From Rotaria macrura (lineage: Eukaryota > Rotifera > Eurotatoria > Philodinida > Philodinidae), in assembly GCA_900239685.1 (NCBI GenBank), contig OENT01000110.1, positions 146,716-210,715 on the forward strand: a stretch of DNA of 64,000 nt, written 5' to 3'. The position numbers and the translations under genes are program-made. Below the pieces are notes generated by a model, which was not told where the DNA came from, searched no databases, and was given only the letters and a program-made list of their open reading frames with translations. Of this stretch, positions 46,755 to 59,939 are shown one piece after another. Numbering within the stretch: the stretch's first letter is position 1; each line of letters opens with the position of its first letter.

Positions 46755-49700
46755 ATACTATATAAATATATAAATGAATTATTAACGGTTTGCTGTCGTA
46801 AGCAATAAGAAGATAACGACGATAGAGTCAAATACAACCATCGTAGTTGGTGGTTTTCTTTTTGTTTACGACAGTATACCAGTAGTGTTTACATTTTTTT
46901 AGACTAAATACGGTCGTAATTCTGGAATCACGTATGCGACTTCACCTTTTCAACCTAGAAGGAAGCTCAAAAGGTCCTATGGTAGACTGAGCTTTCCCAG
47001 TTGAGAGATCCTTGTCCCTGCTACATCGTATTCATTAATGCTATTCGAATAAGACAGTAAACGAACAGTATAACGTCTCATGTAAAATCCTATTTGTGTA
47101 AACGACATACATTGTCCCGCTTACTTTAAAGCATTTACTAATTTGTATTGATGAATATCGACTAATGAAAATGAAATATTCTTCAATACAATTGATTCTT
47201 TATTATGATATATTTTCTTTATGCATCATAATAAAGAAATCAAATAACAGAAAAATTAGCAGCATAAAACGAAAATGTTACAATAATGTTTCTAAAGAGA
47301 TACGAAGTTTTCATCTTCATCATTCCATTCATAGCTACTATTAGAAATAGTCATGAACAGGTTACAGTCATTGATTGTTTGTTACCCTCATCCTATAGAT
47401 ATATATCCACTTTAGTCACAAAATATAAAATGCACGTCGATATTTTGAAATTGTGATGCACATGAACATTAATTATTTCGGTAAATCATTATTTCGTATT
47501 CATAGAGAGATGCGTAAAGACTATGTCATAATATTATAGATCTTGATCATTTTATAACAGGTGATTATCTAATGCACTGTTAGAAATATTTTTAAAATCT
47601 AATTACAAGCCCAATCAGATTGAAACCTGTAAGAAATAGATACTCAACTATAATATTTCGTCTAAAGAAAGAAAGAAAGTATTGAACCGGCCAGTTCATG
47701 TTCATTTTGCCACTGATATAGAGTTATTTAATTAAACAAATTTCAACATGCAACAGTACCATGTCGTTATTTGATAACAAAAGAGAAAGATTACAAACTA
47801 GCACACACTATCATGAATACTATTGGTTATCAAAGTGTAATCGCTTGGCAGATACATAAATTTCAATTATTGAACCTTTCCCAAAAGAAGATTAGTTATT
47901 TCAATACTTGATCCAATGAATATCTTCGTAGACTATGCTGAGGTGTACGAATTTTTACATGTGAAAATTGATTTGGTTCTCTTCGCTTCATCCCTACGCC
48001 TAATGCTTTCCTCTCAATATGTTCTATTGTTTGATTGAATAATTGCTGCAGTATTTTTCGATTGAGAAAAACCTCTATTAATTTAATAGAGTAATGGAAA
48101 AATAGAAAAACCGAGAATTATATTTCTTAGTTCAGTCTACCTATAGAAACGTAGGGATCTGCGGGAAGCTTCGAAACCTCGTTTCAACTCCGACTCCGTC
48201 GAAGTGCAGTTTATGGAAAATCTTTTAGGACTGAACCGGAGTCATGTTTTTTATATTATGTGGGGAGAAAATTTGTTGCTTCACACAAGAAAAAAAGAAG
48301 TTTAATTTTCATATTAAGAAACCAAAAAGAAAAATAACTAGCAGACAATATGCGTTGTAAATATTATAAAATTAATTTCTGAACAAAAAAACAACGAAGA
48401 ACAATTTTTTAGCTGTAGCATTCGAAAGAGCAACAACAAAATAGTAATATCATTAATCTAGAAATATTTTAGCGTCACTTTCTTCATCATCAAACTTTGA
48501 TTACTTGAACGTAGTACATGTTCAAAATCCGAATGCAATCAATTTTTGAAGTTCAGCTTTTCTCAAATACGTGTTACCGTTAGGCGTTCTTGTATTTTCA
48601 AAGCATCATAAATATCAAGAAATTTCTTGATGATTCTTTCATTTTCATTCACTTCTTTGCTTACGTGTTCTATCTGTTTGCGTCTGTTCGAAATTTAAAA
48701 ATGCCAGAGGTTGCCTGTTTTCGATAGTAGAATTTCTGGACTTTTTCAGAGTCGAAGTTCATGTCGTGTTAAGGTATGCACGAGTGCTAGTGTAGAACTG
48801 AATCTCTGTTTAATTCAATTCATAATCATATAAATAGGGGTATCATTTGGAAGTCATCATAAGGTATATAGAGTTAGGAGTATATGAGGTAGACACGAAT
48901 GCTAATTGACTAGATGCCAGTCCAGTTAAGTATCTGTGGACATGATCGATGACTCAATCAGTAGATAGTAACTTGATTATGCTAATACATTATATTATCT
49001 AATCTTGATAATCAATTGATTTGTATAAGTACCCAGCTGACTGAGTATCCAATTCACCAGCACTAATGCCTACCACGTCGGGTTTCGGAATAAAAACATT
49101 TTACTCCACTGGTCTCTATAGAAACGACATAAGATTTCTTATACAGCTCGTCTGAAGTCGAATTAATTATTCGTGACGACGAACACGAATGCTTAAGGGA
49201 AGTCATCAAAATAACACTGATTAATAACTATATTTAACATCGTTCTCTATCTAGAAAAAAGAGCTTAGAAAGAAGCTCCTATATTAGGTAATTACATTTA
49301 CTATTGATAATCCATTCCATCTCTAAGTGAGTCGTTGGACATGAAATATTAATCTAGTTGCATCGATACTGTATAGCAATTAACAAATTTTATTTGAATT
49401 ATTACGTAGTACATTTCAATTGAACCAATTCATACTTCTGAAGAACAAACTTGTCTTGACTATTGAAGAATATGAATAAGTCGATTGCAGCGAAAACATC
49501 AATTATCATAATACTACTCTGCTCATAGCTTTGTCGTTATCTCATGTCATCTGATCACTTTGTCGGTACCATATTAAGCTGGTAGTAGATCATGAATTCA
49601 TTATCAATCGTTGAGTGTCGATCGGTCTGAACTCTATATTAACTCGGTCAATTAAACAGTTGTTTTCTTTCAATTGACACGTTAATTGATGAAAATTTTC

Positions 49701-50223
49701 TAGAACTTTCCGTCTGATTACGTTCGTTATATAGCTGCGTAGCAAGGAATATATAGAGTAGTTACGCGATATTTGTGTCAAAAACCAAGAGCATACCTAC
49801 AAAGTATATTCCTAATGAAAAAGAAAAAGAATTGATCGGATAGATGCAATCATTAATGACACCGGAAAGATTGAGTGTTTTGTTTTTAGATATTTTATGA
49901 TAACGATGAACAACTACTATTCAAGTTTATTCAGCTTGAATGTCAAAGATAACAAGAATGAAAAAGAAAAAAAAGGTAAAGGAAACAGACCAAGCAGAAT
50001 CGCACATAGAAAGACGTAGAGATCCGCATAAAAGTTCTCATAATCATCATTATCTTTTCCTTTCTTTCGAATGCCCAATATTTTTCATCAGTCGATGAAA
50101 CAGCGAAAGACCAATAGACAATATCACTTTCTCCAAAAAAAGGAAAAAAACGCTGATATTTATGTTAAACAAATGAATAAACAACAAAACAAAACAAAAA
50201 GAAAAAAACGAAAACAAAGAAAA
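46755..50223. other. Intergenic, no supported gene
   Basis: Contains a small inverted pair, GCTGTCGTAAGCA near 46791 and TGTTTACGACAGT near 46864, that may mark another miniature element. Otherwise nothing was recognised. Confidence 0.4.
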
Positions 50224-50881
50224 TTATTTTGGTCCTTTTCCACCACGTCGGCCACCACGGGCGGGAAGACTTTCATAATATGGCGAATGATTGTAAAATG
50301 ATGAAGGATAACCAGTTGATTGATAACTTGTTGGAGAAGCAGCCGTTGGATATGTTGGCCGAAACGTATGAGAAAAAGGACGACGTTTTTTTGCTTCAAC
50401 ATTGATCTTTTGCGTTTTTAAAAGATTTTCATGATCAGCTACAATGGCTTTTGCCATTTCAATTGATTGACAAACAACAAATGCAAAATTAGCCGCGCCA
50501 ACCTGCGATCCTGTATTACCGATGCGAACCAGAAGAAGACTACCGTAAGGTCGAAATAATTCATGTATCTAAATTGGAAATATTTTGTAGATTAAAACAA
50601 ACAATTGAAAAAAGAAATCTCATGTATTCGTAATATTTTACTTCGTTTTCTGTTACTTGTGCTGAAAGGTTACCAATAAATATTTCTTGATCATCTGTGT
50701 AGCCAGTTGATAAATAACCTTCTTCAGCAGTTCCATAATACCATGAATCATCATAATAATCATTAGCATCTTGTGGATGACCTCGAGCTGTTCGATTATT
50801 ATTACCGCTAGCCTTTGCTGCTTTCTTCTGTTGTTTATTCGATTTATTTGATTTTGCTCCTGCAGTTGTCGTTGCATTGGT

Positions 50882-50913
<32 letters not shown>

Positions 50914-53464
50914 TTCCTGATAGTTGACTTTCATTTGTCGTAGTAGGGGGTTTTTCTTTTTTACCGATTGCATCCCGATATGATTTTGGTTTCGTTGTAT
51001 GATCTTTGTCTTGAGTTTTTGCTTGTTCAACAGGTGGTGTTACTGGTGCAGTTATTGTTGCAACTGAAGAAGCCTGCGTCTCAGACTCATCGTCTTTCTT
51101 TTCATTTATTGTATTATCAAAAAATTCAACATTGTTAGAAACTGATGATGGTATTGATGTCTCAAGCACTGTTGGTGAATTCGCTGTAATCGATTGAGTT
51201 TCAAATGTTGTAGCTAGAAAACAGTTATAGAGTGGCTATTGGATGTTTGATCAATCAAATTCTTCATATTCAAGAAAAACGTATTCTTGACTAAAATCTT
51301 AGTAGATCTCAGTCACGATTACGATTATAAAATAAGACAAAAATTCTCAGAGTACATAAACGATGACCAATACAATACAGACAATTAGATTACATCTAAA
51401 TAGTCATCGAACTTTTACAGATTTTGCATTCAATTATTGATAAAAAGTATACGGTGAACTTCGTTTCTCAGTTCTTTTGATAATGCATATAAAAGTTTCA
51501 AGTTACAGTAGTCTAACATTCTAACTGATTCTAGCCTGAAAGACTTCAAGAGAGCCGAGTAGAGCCCAGCAAATGCAAAATTTCGCTTGTTCGAACTCGA
51601 TCGGATCTAGAATCAAGACTAAAAGTATTGTACATAGAATCAAATCTTTTTCAAATATCTGCTCAAAGAGTTGGTGCCATTGAATTCTCATTACGTAAAT
51701 AATAAATTGCGATGATTGTATCTAACACAATACTTATTTTTTATCTGACAGCAGCCAATATCCGTGTCTCGACTTGAAATTCAGAAAAATGCCAAACTAT
51801 GACATGACCAATCCATTTCGAAAATGTTTTTCCTCTGCTCAGCCGCTAGTTTAGATGTAAAAGACAGTCTTCGTTCAGCTATAACTGCAGACGAAAATAA
51901 TATAACGATTGAAAACTTTCACATGATACTATCCTTATGAAAATCTTTCTCCAGAATACTTTTCAATTGAAGTACATCGTGTTCAATATTTTGCGAATTC
52001 GTGAGCAACGAGAATTGTATATGTGAAGCACTTAAAATTATGTTTCATCATCCAAGACTTCAACCGTACTCTTACAGTTGTCAATGAAAATGTTTTATTC
52101 GAATGTAAATCCTGTTCTAAAAATAGGGTATACTATTGTTTAAATATTTTTCTTTTCGGTAAGTACTTTCATTTAGATAAGGTGCACAAACTGTTTCATT
52201 GTGTCACAGTAATAGTTCATTTACAAATAGTTCTTACTCCTAGGTCACAGCTTTCAATACAATAACGAACGCTTACGTTACAAATAATTACTATCAACTA
52301 TTTGGTTTTACAATTATTTTACTAATAATAAGATATGCAGTTTTTATTATATGGTACATATGTGAAAATCTTAATCGACGATGAGTTTATTTCTTTTTTA
52401 GTACGAATCTATTGATGAAATTTCAAGTTGTGACTTGTCAATCACATATTGGCATTGACAAGAAAAACTATTCCCATTGGTTGATTGACACAGATTTACA
52501 ATCTAGAGAATGAGCCGAGTGAAATTGTGAAGAATTTCGTTGAATTGATCAACATTTTCTTTTAGCTCAAGCTCGATTAATAAAAATTTTCATATCAAGA
52601 TCCAGTAGATTCTATTGTCAGGTCTATCATCGAAGAATATCGTCGTTGCATTTCGCAACAAGACAATAACATTCATTTCGAAAAGACGGTGAATATTTTT
52701 CTTTGATTGATGGATCCTTATTATTGTCGATCGAAATTCATTGATTTATATAAAATTGACGAACAACTCATAGACTAAATGTTTTCTATATACAAATAGG
52801 ATCTATAAAAGCTACTTGGATTTAACTACGGAATAAAAATGATACGACAACATGGCTCAATGAAAATCTTCCATATTCGAAACCTTGAAAACTAAACATT
52901 TTATATAAATAATTCACTCAAAACTTGTTTCTTCTTCGAAAACAAACAAAACACTTGATTGTGAAATTTACCTTCGTTGTTATTCATGTTTGCTGTTGAT
53001 GTTTTGCTAGTATTATCGTTTGTTAACATTGTTGTTGGACTATCTTGATAACGAAATATATCATTGTGTACATAATACTTTTGTTTTGAATTGTCTGCTG
53101 GTGTTAAAACAAATGTTTGAACAAAACGTTTCATGATCGGTTGAGTTTGAGAATCATTTATTGGTGTCGATGATATTTCTCCACAAACTTGAATAACGAT
53201 CGACGAACCCACAGTCAGATGACAATCAACTTGACGTATTTTAACATGACGTTGTTTCAATGATAATTCTTCAATACGTTTAGCAATAGCTTCTACACCA
53301 GTGACAGTTTTCGTTGGATCATCATGCATAAATGTTGATGAAGCAGAGAAAAAACGATGTAAAGATTCTGGATGTTCATGAAGCAAACGATAATATTGAA
53401 CAACAAATGCTTTACCAATTTGTTGTGGTGTTGCATTACTTGCTGGTGGAGATGATGTTGCCAT
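50224..53464 (-). CDS. G3BP: Ras-GAP SH3-binding protein (Rasputin/G3BP)
   Basis: Exons 53464-52972, 51213-50642 and 50568-50224 encode 469 aa, close to the ~466 of human G3BP1. This RNA-binding protein nucleates stress granules in the cytoplasm. The N-terminal NTF2-like domain (about 12-140) is plain: FVVQYYRLLHEHPESLHRFF, KIRQVDCHLTVG, RFVQTFVLTPAD, YVHNDIFRYQD. The HRF phenylalanine (F38) equals the human F33 that binds FGDF-type partners. A disordered middle rich in Thr, Ala and Lys follows. The RRM (about 340-425) has RNP2-like IFIGNL and RNP1-like NFAFVVC; an intron splits it after the first helix. The tail has a reduced RGG box (ARGGRRGGKGPK). The 1.76-kb first intron shows no other exon. 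It starts at the first ATG, MATSSPP. Confidence 0.93.
51214..52971 (-). other. Large intron of G3BP
   Basis: Phase-1 intron (donor GAAG|GTAAAT, acceptor TTTTCTAG|CT). No exon, element or RNA gene seen in it. Confidence 0.6.
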
Positions 53465-56124
53465 ATTTACTGCTTAGAATAACAATAACAAATATAAATT
53501 AACGAGAAAAGCATTAAAAAAATCTAGAAAAAAACAAATAATTCTATAGTTAAAGTTGGCTAGAATCTTTGTTTGACATAAAAAATAACGAAGTTCAACG
53601 TGTGAAAAAATGGTGCGAAGCAACCAACGCATGCAAGGTTCATTTCAAGAGAATTGGTTTCACGCATATGAGAATGGGCAAGGCGTTAAAATTGATCAAT
53701 TCAACGATTGATAATCATTTTATGTCGAATATTTTGTGTAAGTATTCAATGGTGAGTGATATCTACTAAATTTATGCATCTGACCATTATCGTAAATGTG
53801 TACTATCTAAAATAGATTACATATTCGTATATTTAAATGCAAAGAAAGACAAGGTCGATTGGTGTTAGGGCCATAAAAGATGAAATAGTGTAATCAATTG
53901 TCCTTCATGATGCTTAGAGTTAACAATCGACAACATACAATGTGTTCTACTTTCTTACTCAAAACAACGATGTTTCGAAATCTGAATAATCTCTTAAACG
54001 GCGATGCACTATGTACTAGTGATTACTTTTATTTGAAAAAGAAATTATTCAAAAGAATTTAACTCAAATAAAATCAAGCACTTCTCATTTATTCTTCGCT
54101 TTCAAGGTCATGGGTCATTTATACTGATAGGGAGGAAAAAAATTGCTTTCGATATATAAACGATAAATTCACTATTTATGAGAAACAACTCTCGGTATAA
54201 CGTCTGTTAGATTTGATAGTCGGTCTATGTTCAATGCGATTGGGAGATCAAAGGTAAGTTTGCATTTCTAAGATTGAACAGAATGGCAAGTAAACTCTTT
54301 TAACAACGACGCTTAGTTGTCGCTTTTCATCGATTCCATATTCGTCAATCGGCATTAAATTTCTTTTTCTTTATATCAAACTAGATGTCGGATATGAACG
54401 ACGACAAATACATTCTTCAGAGTATCAATAAACCATTGATTATAGAATCAATCGTGCTACAGTGATCAAAATTACCTCTATTGTATTCAATATTCTTTGT
54501 GCCATGTACAGTCGATGGTTAGGAAATGTAGTGAAGCGAAAAATTCATGTTGTTCAAGTCATTTATCTCAAGTGGACGAATGGGTTTGCGAAAGCAGTAT
54601 CGATGTATCACCTACGAATCGGTGTGATTGATTTTCTTTTATATAGATGGATGGCTAAGCGCAAAGATTTAAACGGATTAAGAATGAAATCCAAAACGAT
54701 ATTCTTTTTCTTTCGGTTGAATTTTGATTATTATTCTATGATAGTATCAAATTAATTATGTTTTGATCTAGAATAATTATTCGTTGAATCTTGTTCTATA
54801 TTTCATGCATAAAGCGATTTCTTCACTTTCTAGTACAGTTTCGAAGTTCTCGACCAAAACTAATAAACATGTTTACATATCTATTGAATTGATCATTTCA
54901 AATCAATCAAGATTACGATCAATATTTATTGAAACGTAGCGTTTATACAAACAATAATACACTTATTCTAATTTATACACTTCATCAATTGCCGTACTTC
55001 TATATTTACTCTTGCCTAAGAAATGTGAAAGATGATGAAATTCTCATCACAGTCTACCGTGTAATAAAAAACAGTAGTCACTTGTGCTTTTTCTATGCAT
55101 GAGTAACATTATGATTCATCGGTCAGAAAATCGGAACGTTTGAAAAAATTAAAAATAGTCGAAATAATTTGTCATGTGACTATAGTTTTGCCTAGCTGCA
55201 TGTTGCTGTTTTAACTGAGAAAAAAAAAGCTTGACGTGAATATGATTACAAAACTTACACATATGTTGATAAGAAAAGAAAAAGTTTATATATCTCCTGT
55301 GAATGACTAATGGCAAATAAAAGGAAATTTCAATGTTAGTTTGGGAAGCAAAATAAATGTTTTCGTCGCGTCAGGTTATTTCCATCCGTTGATAGATCTA
55401 ACTTCATGGTCGAACCTGAAAAAAGACTAGGCAAAGATAGATATGCATAGAAGTCATGTTACCTTTCAATCTCAGATACTGATCAACTATTAATCTTTCA
55501 TTCACTCTTCGAAATTAGATCATTGAATGATTTGAATTTCCGTATTGGGAAATAAACAGGAGTTTTCCTTTCCATGAAATACTTGCGCGGCGTGGCGTAT
55601 CTCCCATTTATCTTTTGTATTAGAATAAAACATATCACTTACATCGAAGAGTGATTTTGAAATGACTAACACCTCCTATTGCTCGATATGAACTTATGAA
55701 CAGGGTTTCGTGAAAAAAATTCTTAGCATTGAATATTCACGATGATGATATTTACTTGAGCATTTGTTTTATTTGTTTTAAATACAAAAATGTCTACATT
55801 GAATGAAACATATGCAACTTTACATGTAAATTTTATCTGAAAAAGAAAATAATTGAAAAATCATTCAAAACGTTTAGTTTAATTAATCAGATGAAGAGAA
55901 TTTCATGTATATGTTGAAAGAGTCATTTTTATTCAGACGAAAAAAACAAACACATCTACGCTTTTTCTGAATAATAAATATCTTAAACATGACTTTGCAT
56001 CGATAGTTAAATATCAAGGATTCGTTGAAAAAAATTCTTTAGTTTTGTTTCTGGTTTATTTCATTAAGTTAAAGAAGTGTACAAGATAAAATAAAGTTTT
56101 AATTGTTTTGCTGCATTTCCTCAT
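53465..56124. other. Intergenic, no supported gene
   Basis: Contains the G3BP promoter side. Two plus-strand frames (53569-53769 and 54462-54755) have no recognised domain, no partner exons I could join and ordinary chance length. A TTTATT near 56055-56060 is a polyadenylation signal for the minus-strand NEDD8, about 65 bases past its stop. Confidence 0.45.
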
Positions 56125-56417
56125 TTATAGCCCGCCGCGTAATGCCAAGACTAAATGAAGTACGCTGCCAGCGTTCACATTGTATTCACTGACTGTTTTA
56201 TCGTCCATCATTTGTTTTCCCCCGAAAATAAGTCGTTGTTGTGGGGGCGGGATTCCTATTTAATGAATAACAATAAATATGTTTATTGAGAATAGAAAGC
56301 AGTATGTTCTCTACCTTCTTTTTCTTCAACACGTTCTTTTATGCGTTCAATTTTATCGGTTCCATCGATGTCGACTTCGATTTCTTTACCAGTTAAAGTT
56401 TTCACTTTGATCATCAT
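56125..56417 (-). CDS. NEDD8: NEDD8 ubiquitin-like modifier
   Basis: Two exons, 56417-56315 and 56255-56125, separated by a 59-bp intron, encode 77 aa. NEDD8 is conjugated through its C-terminal glycine to cullins and activates cullin-RING ubiquitin ligases. The sequence opens [17 protein letters not shown], continues with [14 protein letters not shown] and ends [11 protein letters not shown] plus one Leu. Alanine at position 72 (LALRGG instead of ubiquitin's LRLRGG) marks it as NEDD8 rather than ubiquitin. I44 and V70 of the hydrophobic patch are kept, as is K48. The processed tail is a single residue, shorter than in the mammalian precursor, but still needs removal to expose Gly76. The intron falls after GAG/GAA-rich EEKE, within the codon of Gly35. 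Confidence 0.96.
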
Positions 56418-58697
56418 CTTTGCAGTTTATGTAAAAAGAAGTATGTAATTTAATTCAATTGAAATATGTTTTATTGCAATAGTTGTTCGTCAGGTACAGC
56501 TCGATGTCTATGGCTATTGGTTGATGCTACGATGTTTGTTGAATTATTCAATCAGATATTGTTTCTTGTTTCGAAATTATGATTTATTATTTTTCATTTT
56601 GTTTATTTTAAATAAGAGTCTTATGATTTAAATAATGAAGAAAAGCATGTAGATACATATCTTTGTTTTAACGATCACAGATGTCACTTTGTCTATGTCG
56701 TCTATAGATATAACACTGAGTCATCTATTGATTTACTTATAGGAAAAAAAGAAAGAAGCAGTTCAATCATCATTCAACGCTGACCTAAACCCTATACGTT
56801 ATGTGTCTGTTATTGAGAGTAAACAATCCAAGTAATATGAAACTAGCACAGAAAGAAAAATAATTGAGTTGTAAATTCGAACAAATGTAAAAGTAATTTT
56901 TCTCCTACATCATTTTTATTATCAGTTTCTTCAGTGTATGAAGCGAAACCCCCTCTCGTAAATCTATTTGTCATGGGAATTTAGATCTGTTCCAATAAGA
57001 TCGTGACACTAGATAAATCATCCTGTCGTAGCATTGCTATAGAATGATCTCTTCCACGTAATTCATCTTAACTACTTTCAAAGTTCCACTGTATAGATGA
57101 TGTATTGTTCTTGATAAGACTTAATATTCAAGGTGGATGTTTTTGATCGTAGGAACTACTATTTCACCTAATTTAATAGATAAAACTTGAGGCATATTTC
57201 AATTGACACTCGCACCTGCGATAAATGTTTTTCATGACTTTGCATTCTACGTAAGATACGACTCAGGTATAAAATAGCTTCTGACGAAAGAATGATTTAC
57301 ATGAAAGTTACAGATATGAAATGTGTTGTCTTGTTTGCAACGTTTCCTTTGCTTGTAAACGACCATTCATCTTTATTTTGCTCGAACTTGGTAGAGAGCG
57401 CCATGTCTTGACGTCGTCGTTACTATACAACATTCATTTTCGTAAATCAAATGTGTATTTTACAGAGATTTCAGTGCAGAAACTGCACTTGAATTATGAA
57501 TCTACGAAAAGGAAGTCTTAGAAAAGGATGAAATTTAATTCCGATGTCTATGTGTAGTCGAAAATTCTTTGAAAAAGATTGAGATTCATCATGAAAGTTA
57601 CACGAAACACAAGAAGAATAAATTGATTGACGCAGACTCAACAGATTTTTTTCACACATTAATATCCTTCAACGTCGATTATGAAACGATCATAACAAAT
57701 ATAAAAATTTGACTATAAACTTCACAATGAATAAATCCAATTAACAGAAAGAGTGACATTTGCTCATCAATCATAATCAACTACGAAAGCTATGAGAAAA
57801 AGTTCAGTTTCTACTCAACGACTTGATCATTTATATTATCATCTAACATGATCAAAATATTTATCTGTTTAGACACATCTCTCGTACGTCTAAATAGATC
57901 TGTGTAGAATCTATTTAGCTAACAACATTTTAATCATGGCAACGCTTTTCAATTGATTATTCAACTAGATTCCATTTATGAACAATGATTGGTTGTTTGT
58001 GACACTTCGTGCACAACGTTCTCATGTTGAACATGTTACATCGAAATTTTTAAAACACGATGTATCATAACACGATCTTCATAAAAAACCAGCAGATTTT
58101 TAAGTGTTCTCGATCACTTGTGCACTATCTTATACGGCTCATAGGATATTAAAATTAAATAGAAACACACCGACTCATTTGTGACAACCAATGAATAATC
58201 ATAGAGCAATGAAGAACTGCTGAGATTTATTGAGAATTCATTCCTTACAATGATAATTCAGTAAATTCACGAACGTACTCTGTATGCATTGAGTATTCTT
58301 ATCGGATTCTTCACCGAATCCCTAAAAATGTATCAAATAATCTCAATCGAACCAGTCTAGGTAGCTCCGAAGAATAATGTCTATTGTAATTTGAATACTG
58401 TCAAAGCAAGAAAAATCTCATTAACAGTGTCAATGAACTCTTCATAAAACTGCATCTCAAAGTGTCCCACACAGATGTTTCTCCTTTTCTATTTATTGCC
58501 ATCAGAAAACAATATAATGAATATTCCATTTATGAAAAATAATTATTTCCGGTCCATAAATAGCAACAAAGTGTGTAAATTCTTGCTAAATAATACTATA
58601 TATCTATGCGTAATATTACCTGACTCGTTGTGTTCATATTCCTATGTAAGGTACACCTATACTACCATATAACTTGTTCTAAATACAAACGAAATCC
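56418..58697. other. Intergenic, no supported gene
   Basis: Holds the 5' sides of NEDD8 (minus) and the GPCR (plus). Short frames near 57321-57659 on both strands overlap each other and show no domain. Confidence 0.45.
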
Positions 58698-59756
58698 ATG
58701 TCGTCAGCATCAATAACGTTGGTCGTTGATGATGCAGTAATGAAAGGTTTTATTCTGTACAGTACTATTTTTATCATAACTATGGGATTAATTGGTAACA
58801 TTCTAAATCTCTTAGTGTTTGGCTATTCGAAATCTTTTCGAAAAAATCCATGTACATGCTACTTAAATTTTGAATGTTTTATGAACATAGGAGCTGTTAC
58901 GTTTTTACTCATTTCCAACATATTTATAATTTATGATGATCCGTCAGCTATCAACTCGATTGTTTGGTGTAAAATCAAAACTATGTTTGAACAAATATTT
59001 ACATCGATTACTCTTACATTTATTTGTTTTGCTACTATTGAGCAATCTATGTCAACGAGTCCGTTCGTCTACATTCGACAGATCAGTACACTTACATTAT
59101 CTCGAGTTTGTGTATTGATCATTACTATCCTTTGGATTATTCATAGTATTCCATTTGGCGTTTTTTATAATATTTATCCACAAAAGGGCTGTTCTCTACT
59201 CAATCCAGTAGCGTTAGTGCATTACTATCGATATTTTTATCGTCCAATATTCGTAGGCATTTTGCCCGTTTGTATATCAACGATATTTAGTGTCATGGCA
59301 TTTCGTAATGTTCGTCGTATAGTTCGACGTCACATGACGGTTGATCGTCGACGACTCGATCAACAAATGACAGCTTTAGTCTTTGCACGTGTCATGACAT
59401 TTGTTATTCTATACATTCCTTATATAAGTTATTACATATATTCGTTGACTTGTTCGTTTTATGTGCTGAGTCCTGTGCAGTTTGGAATCAATCAATACGT
59501 TGGCAAATGCTTTCAAGCAATCGCTTTTCTTAATCATACGGTAAATGATGAGTGCTTTAACTTTAACTTTATCAAATTGTTTTCTTCTGTCTAGATAACA
59601 TTCTATGTATTTCTGACAGTATTGCCACGTTATCGTCGACATGTTAAACATATTTTCAGCAAGAAACTTTCGATGTTAAAAAAACGAATATGCCATCGAA
59701 ATCAAATCAGTCCAAGTACAGAAAACTCAATTGAATCTAAGGATGACGTCGAATGA
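58698..59756 (+). CDS. Seven-transmembrane G-protein-coupled receptor (rhodopsin-like)
   Basis: Exon 1 is 58698-59540 and exon 2 is 59595-59756, joined across a 54-bp intron (HT|GTAAAT...TGTCTAG|ITFY). The product is 334 aa. Hydrophobic segments lie near residues 17-41 (TM1, with GLIGNILNLLVF), 53-77, 94-118, 133-155, 184-206, 230-252 and 270-295; the intron falls just before or within TM7. Cysteines in VWCKIK (start of TM3) and KGCSLL (second outer loop) can form the usual disulfide. The TM3 end reads IEQSMSTS where rhodopsin-like receptors have DRY, and no NPxxY is present in TM7. Basic clusters VRRIVRRH and PRYRRHVKHIF flank the inner face. The ligand is unknown; the form resembles the large peptide-receptor-like expansions of rotifers (inference). 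Confidence 0.85.
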
Positions 59757-59928
59757 TGACTTTCATTTTAAACTGATTGCATTTCATGTAGCATAGCTAC
59801 GATTTTGTACGCTGTATATTCGCCGCTTTTCGAATATTATCATAAGTTATCATAGGAATTGAATTAGAAAAAAGTTGTTCCCGTACAGTCACATCGATTG
59901 ATATTGTATTTTGAATGTTTATTATTAA

Positions 59929-59934
59929 AATAAA
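59929..59934 (+). terminator. Polyadenylation signal of the GPCR gene
   Basis: AATAAA lies about 175 bases after the receptor stop codon, in AT-rich sequence, the expected place for 3' end formation. Confidence 0.5.
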
Positions 59935-59939
59935 ACGAT

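Noticed and set aside
50653..51030. 125-codon Gln-rich minus-strand frame
   Set aside because: It is a shifted frame over the low-complexity Thr/Ala linker of G3BP; the G3BP frame has domain support on both sides.
53569..54755. Plus-strand frames of 66 and 97 codons considered as a two-exon gene
   Set aside because: No matching donor/acceptor pair and no family resemblance.
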